The notes under the pieces were generated by a model. That model made no database searches, was not told the DNA's origin, and saw nothing but the letters and a program-made list of their open reading frames with translations. Source: Anaerolineales bacterium (GTDB taxonomy: Bacteria > Chloroflexota > Anaerolineae > Anaerolineales > UBA11579). Taken from it: a stretch of 64,000 nucleotides of DNA. Position 1 is the first letter of the stretch, and each line of letters starts with the position of its first letter. The position numbers and the translations under genes are program-made. Positions 58,369 to 64,000 of this stretch are shown piece by piece. The DNA lies in NCBI GenBank assembly GCA_026129255.1, contig JAHCIJ010000003.1, forward strand, positions 124,001 to 188,000. The letters run 5' to 3'.

Positions 58369-58487
58369 AGAACCTCCCCACAATTGGCAGCAACATACAT
58401 CCTAAAGGTATTTAGCGTTATACTCAACTATGCGAGGGTATGCCCTCGCGGAGTACCATTTTGCCTGAACACGGGAGGTTTACGCCC

Positions 58488-59621
58488 ATGAAAGTCTCCG
58501 TCCCTCAAGAGAACCTGGCCCAGGGCCTTAATATAGTCTCTCGCGCCGTTTCTTCGCGCAATACCTACGCCGTTTTGTCAAATGTACTCATTTCTGCAGA
58601 GGATGGGCGTCTAAAACTGTCGGCAACCGACCGTGAGATGGGCATCACCTGCTGGATCAACGCCAAAATTAGCGAAGAAGGCGCAACCACGGTGCCGGCG
58701 CGCACCTTGATTGACCTGGTGTCCACCCTTCCCGGGGAAAATATCGAGCTGGATCTGGCGGTGCGCACGCAGACCCTGCACATCAAGGCTGGCCGCGCTA
58801 AAGCTGAGATCAAGGGCATCGATGCCCAAGAGTTTCCCCCAATGCCAGAGCCGGACAAAGCCAGCGGCATTGAATTGCCTGCTGGCGAATTGAAAGAAAT
58901 GATCCAACAGGTGGTCTTTGCTGCCTCTAAAGATGATGCTCGCCCGGTGCTCACCGGTGTGCTCACCACAGTGGAAGGCAAGGACCTTAGCTTTGTGGCT
59001 GCAGATGGCTTCCGCCTCTCGATCCGCAAAGCCAAGTTGGCCGGCAAGAGCGAACAGAATATGCGCGCCATCATCCCGGCGCGTGCCCTGAGCGAGGTGG
59101 CGCGCATCGCCACGGATGATAAAGACGTGGTGAGCATGGTGATGCCCGCTGGCCGCGGCCAGGTCATCTTCAGCATGAAGAATGCAGAGCTGCGCTGCCA
59201 ATTGGTGGAAGGCGCCTTTCCCGAGATCCAGCAGATCGTGCCTACGGGTTTCAAGACGCGCACCGTGGTGGCGACGGACGCCTTCTTGAAGGCGGCTCGC
59301 CAGGCCGAGATCTTTGCTCGCGAAAGCTCGCACATCACTCGCTTGGACATCAAACCGGGCGAGGGCAACTCGCCGGGTGTAGTGGACATCTCGGCCACGG
59401 CGGAGGAGACGGGCTCCAACGACAGCAAGGTGGATGCCACGGTGGAAGGCGGCTCGGTCTTGATCGCCTTCAATGTGCGCTACCTGCGTGAGGCGCTGGA
59501 GGCCATGAAGGCGCCCAATGTGGCCCTCGAGACGACGGCCCCGGCTGCCCCGGGCGTCTTGCGCCCTATGGGGAACGATGATTTTCTGCATGTAATCATG
59601 CCCATGCATCTGGGCAAGTAA
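58488..59621 (+). CDS. dnaN: DNA polymerase III beta sliding clamp
   Basis: 377 residues. MKVSVPQENLAQGLNIVSRAVSSRNTYAVLSNVLISAEDGRLKLSATDREMGI begins the first of three clamp domains. VVFAASKDDARPVLTGVLTTVEGKDLSFVAADGFRLSIRKAKL is the second, and the C-terminus ends with PMGNDDFLHVIMPMHLGK, the classical clamp ending. The clamp tethers polymerase III to DNA. ATG 58488 has GGGAGG nine bases upstream; a TATACT at 58419-58424 may be the -10. dnaN is often near oriC, which fits the origin proposed at 48.2-48.6 kb. Confidence 0.97.
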   Translation: MKVSVPQENLAQGLNIVSRAVSSRNTYAVLSNVLISAEDGRLKLSATDREMGITCWINAKISEEGATTVPARTLIDLVSTLPGENIELDLAVRTQTLHIKAGRAKAEIKGIDAQEFPPMPEPDKASGIELPAGELKEMIQQVVFAASKDDARPVLTGVLTTVEGKDLSFVAADGFRLSIRKAKLAGKSEQNMRAIIPARALSEVARIATDDKDVVSMVMPAGRGQVIFSMKNAELRCQLVEGAFPEIQQIVPTGFKTRTVVATDAFLKAARQAEIFARESSHITRLDIKPGEGNSPGVVDISATAEETGSNDSKVDATVEGGSVLIAFNVRYLREALEAMKAPNVALETTAPAAPGVLRPMGNDDFLHVIMPMHLGK

Positions 59622-59655
59622 GCTTTCAACGTTTTACAATCTAGTTCACAAGGTT

Positions 59656-59686
59656 GCCGCATCGCGCACGCGTGAGCGGCTTTTTT
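59656..59686 (+). terminator. Possible terminator after dnaN
   Basis: GCCGC/GCGGC outer stem with a GC-rich interior, followed by T6, seven bases before the next start codon. The interior pairing is imperfect. Confidence 0.5.
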
Positions 59687-59692
59687 GAAATT

Positions 59693-62020
59693 ATGACGCT
59701 GCCACTCAACTCGATTGACCCGGCGTATCGCATCTACCTCACGCTGGCTCAATACCCCACGCTGCGCCGGCGCATCCGCACCAAGATGCGCAATGAGCTG
59801 TTTAAGCGCGGCATCCTCCCGACTGAAGTATTTGAGGAGATGGTGCGCCAACAGGCCATCGATTCGCAGCAGCGCGAGGGCCTTCTGGATGCGATCGGGG
59901 ATGAGGCGCCGGAAGAGTGGAAGCTGCGCCTGGATATTGTGCGCGACCAGTTGACCGATGTCAGCTTTGCCAACAACCTGCCCTTCGAGATATTTGAAGA
60001 CCTGGTGAAAGAGATCCTGGCCGAACGTGGCGCCGAGAGCGAAGACCTGCTGCGCACCTTCAATCCGGAGTTGGCCTCGCAGGAGGCACTCTTTGAGCAG
60101 GCTATGGCGATTTCGCGCATGGCGCCGGAGCAACGCCGCCGCCACGACGCGCGCGAGCGCGAGATCAAAGTGGTGCTGCTCAAATCCATGATCTCAGACC
60201 AGCTGGCGTACATCAATATCGCCAAAGATTGGTTCACGCTGGATGACCTGCTGGAGATTCGCCGTTACAAGATCGGCAAGGGTAAGGTGGGGGGTAAGGC
60301 GGCGGGTATGCTGCTGGCGCTGCGCATCCTGCAGGCTGTGGCCGAAGAAGACATCGTCCAGAATGTAGACATTCCTGACTCTTATTTCCTGGGTGCGGAT
60401 GTCATGTACGCTTTCATGTCTAACAACGGCATGATGCACTGGGCCGACCAGAAATACAAAGACGAAGACCAGATCCGCGATGAGCACGAGCAGATCAAAC
60501 AAGAATATGCCGAAGGTGAATTCCCCGAGGATATTCTGACCGAGCTCTCGGGCATGCTGGAGAAGATCGGCGGTGCGCCCATCATTGTGCGCTCCAGTAG
60601 TTTGCTCGAAGATAATTTTGGTTCTTCCTTCGCGGGTAAATACGCCAGCTTCTTCTGCCCTAACCAGGGTACGCATGCCGAGAATCTGCGCGCCCTAACC
60701 CAGGCGATTGCCGCGGTGTATGCCAGCGCCCTCAACCCGGATGCGCTGCTCTACCGCCGCTCGCACGGGCTGGAAGATTACGATGAGCGTCTGGCCGTCT
60801 TGATCCAGGTGGTGCAGGGCGAGGCGTATGGCCGTTATTACTTTCCGCATTTTGCCGGCGTAGCCTTCAGCCGCAATCTCTTCCGCTGGTCTCCGCAGAT
60901 TAAACGCAACGACGGTTTTGTGCGCCTGGTGGCGGGTATGGGCACGCGGGCGGTGGACCATGTGGGCAATGACTACCCGCGCCTGGTGGCGCTCAGCCAC
61001 CCGGAGCTGCGCGCCCAGAAGGACCCGCGCGATATCAATATTTACTCACAGCACCTTATGGATGTGATCGACCTGGAAGACAATGAGTTCAAGACCTTGC
61101 CCTTTATGGAAGTGTTGGATGGTCGTTATCCGCATCTGCGGCTGGCGGCCTCCCTATACCGAGACGGGGACCTCTCTCCGATTCGTTCTACAGTAGGGGC
61201 CAAGGGTCAGTTAGTACTGACATTTGATGGGGTGATACGCAATACGCCCTTTGCCGAGCGCATGCGCCGGATGTTGGCTCATTTGGAAAAGAGATACAGC
61301 TCGCCGGTGGATATGGAATTCACCTTGCGCATGCACGAGCGCGACGGTAAGCCCGAAATTGAGTTATTTATTCTGCAGTGCCGCCCGCAAAGCCACCTGA
61401 ATGAGGTGGCGGTGCGCCTACCGGAGTTGATGGACAAGCAGCGCATTGTCTTTTCTACCAGCAAGGTGGCGCCGCACGGCCGAGCAACCGGCATCCGCTA
61501 CATGCTGTTCGTGACACCGGAAGGCTATTACGGCCTGCCCAGCTCTGAAGCACGCGGCGAACTGACGCGTGCCATCAGCAAGATCAACAAAGTGCTGGAG
61601 GGCGAGGAGTTTGTCTGCGTTGGCCCCGGCCGCTGGGGCACCAGTACGCCGGACCTGGGCGTGAGTGTGAGCTACGCGGATATTTACAACACGCGCGCAC
61701 TGGTGGAGATCACTGGCCAGGGTGTGGGCACTGCGCCAGAACCTTCGTATGGCACACATTTCTTTCAGGATCTGATCGAATCGCGCATCTATCCACTGGC
61801 TGTGCACCTGGATGATGCCGATGCGATCTTTAACAAAACCTTCTTTTACGACAGCCCCAATCATTTAACGGATTGGGCGCCTGAGTTGGATGGCTTGCAG
61901 AACACTTTGCGGCTCATCCACGTTGATGATATAGCCCCCGGCCATGTGGTGGAGCTTATAATGGACTCTGAAGCGGGCCGGGCAGTGGCATTTTTGGAAG
62001 AGGAGAGCAAGAGCGAATGA
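59693..62020 (+). CDS. PEP/pyruvate-binding domain protein (PEP synthase-like)
   Basis: 775 residues. An N-terminal helical region (about 1-190) precedes an ATP-grasp-like PPDK_N domain with GGKAAGMLLAL, APIIVRSSSLLEDNFGSSFAGKYASFFCPNQG, VLIQVVQGEAYGRYYFPHFAGVAFSRN, and ELFILQCRPQ. No phospho-His swivel or PEP barrel domain is present, so it is not a complete PEP synthase or pyruvate phosphate dikinase; the reaction is unknown. ATG 59693 lies just past a possible terminator and lacks a clear Shine-Dalgarno. Its stop overlaps the kinase start (ATGA). Confidence 0.8.
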   Translation: MTLPLNSIDPAYRIYLTLAQYPTLRRRIRTKMRNELFKRGILPTEVFEEMVRQQAIDSQQREGLLDAIGDEAPEEWKLRLDIVRDQLTDVSFANNLPFEIFEDLVKEILAERGAESEDLLRTFNPELASQEALFEQAMAISRMAPEQRRRHDAREREIKVVLLKSMISDQLAYINIAKDWFTLDDLLEIRRYKIGKGKVGGKAAGMLLALRILQAVAEEDIVQNVDIPDSYFLGADVMYAFMSNNGMMHWADQKYKDEDQIRDEHEQIKQEYAEGEFPEDILTELSGMLEKIGGAPIIVRSSSLLEDNFGSSFAGKYASFFCPNQGTHAENLRALTQAIAAVYASALNPDALLYRRSHGLEDYDERLAVLIQVVQGEAYGRYYFPHFAGVAFSRNLFRWSPQIKRNDGFVRLVAGMGTRAVDHVGNDYPRLVALSHPELRAQKDPRDINIYSQHLMDVIDLEDNEFKTLPFMEVLDGRYPHLRLAASLYRDGDLSPIRSTVGAKGQLVLTFDGVIRNTPFAERMRRMLAHLEKRYSSPVDMEFTLRMHERDGKPEIELFILQCRPQSHLNEVAVRLPELMDKQRIVFSTSKVAPHGRATGIRYMLFVTPEGYYGLPSSEARGELTRAISKINKVLEGEEFVCVGPGRWGTSTPDLGVSVSYADIYNTRALVEITGQGVGTAPEPSYGTHFFQDLIESRIYPLAVHLDDADAIFNKTFFYDSPNHLTDWAPELDGLQNTLRLIHVDDIAPGHVVELIMDSEAGRAVAFLEEESKSE

Positions 62021-62694
62021 AGCATTTTGTGGCGGTGGCGGGGAATATTGGCGTTGGAAAATCCACCTTAGTGGGGAAGCTAGCCACACACTTGCAATGG
62101 AACCCTTATTACGAACCTGTTGCTGAGAACCCGTATCTGGAAGATTTTTACTCCAATATGCGCGCCTGGGCATTTCAATCGCAGGTGTTCTTTTTGCGGC
62201 ACCGCCTAAGCATGCATCTGGATCTGCTCGCAGACCCCATCTCTGTCATCCAAGACCGCTCAGTCTATGAAGACGCCGAGATCTTTGCCAAGAACTTGTT
62301 TCTCTCTGGCCAAATGGATGAGCGCGATTACACCTCGTACCGCAACCTGTACAAGCTGCTGTGTGACCTGCTGCGCCCGCCCGATCTGGTGATCTACCTG
62401 CGCGCCTCTGTGCCCACCCTGCAGCGCCGCATTGCGCAACGTGGCCGCGACTTTGAAGCCAAGATCAGCACGGAGTATCTTGAGCAGCTCAACGGCTTGT
62501 ACGAAGATTGGGTGACCAACTTCACGTTGTGCCCGGTGCTCACGGTGCCCACCGACAAAATGAACTTTGTGGCGCATGATGGCTTGATCGAGCTGGTCAA
62601 GCTGAAGATGAGTGAAAAGCTGATGGGCAAAGAGGAGGTCGTCTTCCTGCCGGAAGAAGTTGAGACCTTTGCCAGCTACTCGTTACATTCGTAA
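62017..62694 (+). CDS. Deoxynucleoside kinase (second family member)
   Basis: 225 residues. P-loop GNIGVGKST (9-17), PVAENPYLEDFY, QVFFLRHRLS, QDRSVYEDAEIFA (DRS motif), and a lid with RIAQRGRDFEAK. Phosphorylates deoxynucleosides; specificity is not assigned. Paralogue of the gene at 41205-41840. Translationally coupled to the PEP-synthase-like gene by an ATGA overlap. Confidence 0.94.
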   Translation: MKHFVAVAGNIGVGKSTLVGKLATHLQWNPYYEPVAENPYLEDFYSNMRAWAFQSQVFFLRHRLSMHLDLLADPISVIQDRSVYEDAEIFAKNLFLSGQMDERDYTSYRNLYKLLCDLLRPPDLVIYLRASVPTLQRRIAQRGRDFEAKISTEYLEQLNGLYEDWVTNFTLCPVLTVPTDKMNFVAHDGLIELVKLKMSEKLMGKEEVVFLPEEVETFASYSLHS

Positions 62695-62712
62695 CTTGGA
62701 AACATAGAGAAT

Positions 62713-62741
62713 AAAAACGCCGCTAGTCAGCGGCGTTTTTT
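62713..62741. terminator. Bidirectional terminator overlapping the spoVS 3' end
   Basis: AAAAACGCCGCT/AGCGGCGTTTTTT with loop AGTC. The spoVS stop codon (62723-62725) lies here, and one stem arm encodes its last residues (ESKNAAD). Confidence 0.93.
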
Positions 62742-63016
62742 GATTCAAGCACAGCCTCGTGGCACTCAATCACCAGCTTGATGGCAGTGCGCACTTTGCC
62801 GTCAATTTCCACGTCCGCAAATTCCGGTGTGCAGAAGATGGTGTAGCCATCTTCTTGCAGGTATCCACGTGCCAGCACCATGGCTTTGATCGCCTGGTTT
62901 ACGGCGCCTGCGCCAATGGCTTGTACCTCTGCTCGCTTATGTTCTCGAAACACGCCTGCGATAGCGCCAGCCACCGCAGATGTACGAGATGCACCAGACA
63001 CTTTGATAACGTCCAT
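62723..63016 (-). CDS. spoVS: Stage V sporulation protein S family (SpoVS)
   Basis: 97-residue Alba-like protein: IKVSGASRTSAVAGAIAGVFREHKRAEVQAIGAGAVNQAIKAMVLARGYL..DGYTIFCTPEFADVEIDGKVRTAIKLVIE. Present in many non-sporulating bacteria; probably binds nucleic acid. Its C-terminal residues are encoded by the terminator stem shared with the kinase gene. No sporulation genes are nearby, so sporulation is not implied. Confidence 0.95.
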   Translation of the reverse strand: MDVIKVSGASRTSAVAGAIAGVFREHKRAEVQAIGAGAVNQAIKAMVLARGYLQEDGYTIFCTPEFADVEIDGKVRTAIKLVIECHEAVLESKNAAD

Positions 63017-63174
63017 TTTGGCCCTTCACGCGCCGTCAGGCCGAGAGCATTGGAAAGCGTCAACTAACGGCGCGCCCTCATTTCTGATGATACAGGAATA
63101 TACAGGTACCGGCAACCAACCCCGCGATCGGCTAGTGTAAAAAAGCACATGTGCTGCGTGATACACTGCGCAGC

Positions 63175-64000
63175 ATGGACGAAAAGGCGTTGAATACGCT
63201 GGAATTTCCCAAGGTGCTTGAACGCCTGGCGCAGCACACCGCCTTTACGGTGTCGCACGAACGCGCCGTGGCCTTGCGCCCGGCAGGCGACATCGACGCG
63301 GCGCGCACCTTGCTGGCAGAGACCAGCGAAGCACGCGCCTTGTTGGCAGACCAGCCCACCCTGGGGGTGGGCGGCGCGCGCGATGTGCGCCCCGCCCTGG
63401 GCAATGCCCGGCGCGGCATGGCGCTTACCGCGCCCGAGCTGCTGGATATCAAGGGCACGCTGGTGGCGGCGCGCACGCTGGTGCGCCAGCTACAGGACGC
63501 CGAAGCCAGTTACCCCCTACTGGCTGCGCTGGGGGCGCAGTTGCCGCAGCCCAGCGGCGTGGTGGATGCCATCACCAAGGCGATCTCAGAGCGCGGCCAG
63601 GTTCTGGATCATGCGTCTGAGCGGCTGGCAGAGATCCGCCGTGAACTGAACATTGCCCATGAGCGGCTGTTGAGCCGCATGCAAAAGATGCTGAGCAGCG
63701 AACCGTATAGCAAGGCGTTGCAGGAGCCGATCTTTACCCAGCGTGATGGGCGCTATGTGCTGCCCATCCGCGCAGAAGAGCGCAGCCGCGTCAAAGGCAT
63801 CGTGCATGACCAATCGGCTAGCGGGGCTACGTTGTTCATTGAGCCGCTGGGTGTGGTGGAGCTCAACAATACCTGGCGGGAGCTGCAACTGGCCGAGCGC
63901 GAAGAGGAGCGCCGCATCCTGCTGGCGTTGACCGCACTGGTGCAATCGCAGGCGGATGAGATCGGCGCGGCGCTGGAGGGTCTGGCCATGCTGGACCTCG
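63175..64000 (+). CDS. mutS2: Endonuclease MutS2, 5' part (runs off the window)
   Basis: 275 codons from ATG 63175 with no stop before the window end. MDEKALNTLEFPKVLERLAQHTAFTVSHERA begins the family, and VLPIRAEERSRVKGIVHDQSASGATLFIEPLGVVELNN is the hallmark lever/clamp motif. MutS2 splits collided ribosomes and suppresses recombination. The ATPase and Smr domains would lie beyond 64000. A palindrome AGCACATGTGCT (63144-63155) precedes the gene. Divergent from spoVS with about 160 bases between. Confidence 0.95.
   Translation, partial: MDEKALNTLEFPKVLERLAQHTAFTVSHERAVALRPAGDIDAARTLLAETSEARALLADQPTLGVGGARDVRPALGNARRGMALTAPELLDIKGTLVAARTLVRQLQDAEASYPLLAALGAQLPQPSGVVDAITKAISERGQVLDHASERLAEIRRELNIAHERLLSRMQKMLSSEPYSKALQEPIFTQRDGRYVLPIRAEERSRVKGIVHDQSASGATLFIEPLGVVELNNTWRELQLAEREEERRILLALTALVQSQADEIGAALEGLAMLDL

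Noticed and set aside
62723-63016. SpoVS as evidence that the organism forms spores
   Set aside because: SpoVS homologues occur in many non-sporulating bacteria, and no other sporulation genes are present.

Overview
The window is high-GC chromosomal DNA from what looks like a member of the Chloroflexota, probably class Anaerolineae. The grounds are the gene families: PadR with HAAS-type membrane proteins, SpoVS, PdxS/PdxT, an R3H/Ycf45-like ATPase, two deoxynucleoside kinases, a sortase carrying an LPxTG sequence, and lipoproteins with Thr/Pro-rich linkers. Intergenic DNA is crowded with several families of short structured repeats. This assignment is an inference; no rRNA is present.

Layout. 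0-2.3 kb: tandem GNAT acetyltransferases embedded in repeats. 2.3-5.7 kb: the succinate dehydrogenase operon sdhCDAB. 5.8-10.8 kb: a peptidoglycan-binding lipoprotein, a propeller-sortase protein and clpC. 10.8-13.2 kb: a gene-poor stretch with inverted repeats, then an AT-rich pair coding for a nuclease-like protein and a HEPN/zinc-ribbon protein, which looks acquired and defence-like. 13.3-15.7 kb: a self-regulated padR operon with two HAAS membrane proteins, the second frameshifted. 15.8-29.6 kb: an NAD(P)-binding protein, msrA, a phosphoribosyltransferase, priA, an R3H ATPase and pdxS-pdxT. 30.1-35.9 kb: a long minus-strand run starting with an ECF sigma factor and a membrane anti-sigma-like propeller protein. 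35.9-41.2 kb: a GntR(YtrA-type)/slipin/ABC-transporter operon containing two parS-like sites. 41.2-47.9 kb: a deoxynucleoside kinase, lipoproteins, pepF, a CcrM-like methyltransferase with a RAMA-like domain, and ychF.

At 48.06-48.6 kb a tRNA-Leu(CAA) is followed by an intergenic region with a cluster of DnaA-box-like 9-mers, a GC block, TAG/TAT/TAA trinucleotides and an AT-rich stretch. I read this as a probable replication origin. It is supported by the switch to almost entirely plus-strand genes to its right, the two parS-like sites about 10 kb to its left, and dnaN about 10 kb to its right. dnaA is not in the window.

48.6-64 kb: a metallo-beta-lactamase-fold hydrolase, a molybdopterin oxidoreductase, a secreted esterase, the gatC-gatA-methyltransferase-nucleotidyltransferase-gatB operon, glutamate dehydrogenase behind a structured leader, dnaN, a PEP-synthase-like protein, a second deoxynucleoside kinase, spoVS, and the 5' part of mutS2, which runs off the window end.

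The most interesting items are the putative oriC/parS region, the nuclease-HEPN pair, the propeller-LPQTG-sortase protein, the CPBP-ABC fusion whose CPBP half is bracketed by parS sites, and the repeat families that have become parts of genes. Two frameshifts both fall in CCCC runs and may be sequence errors.
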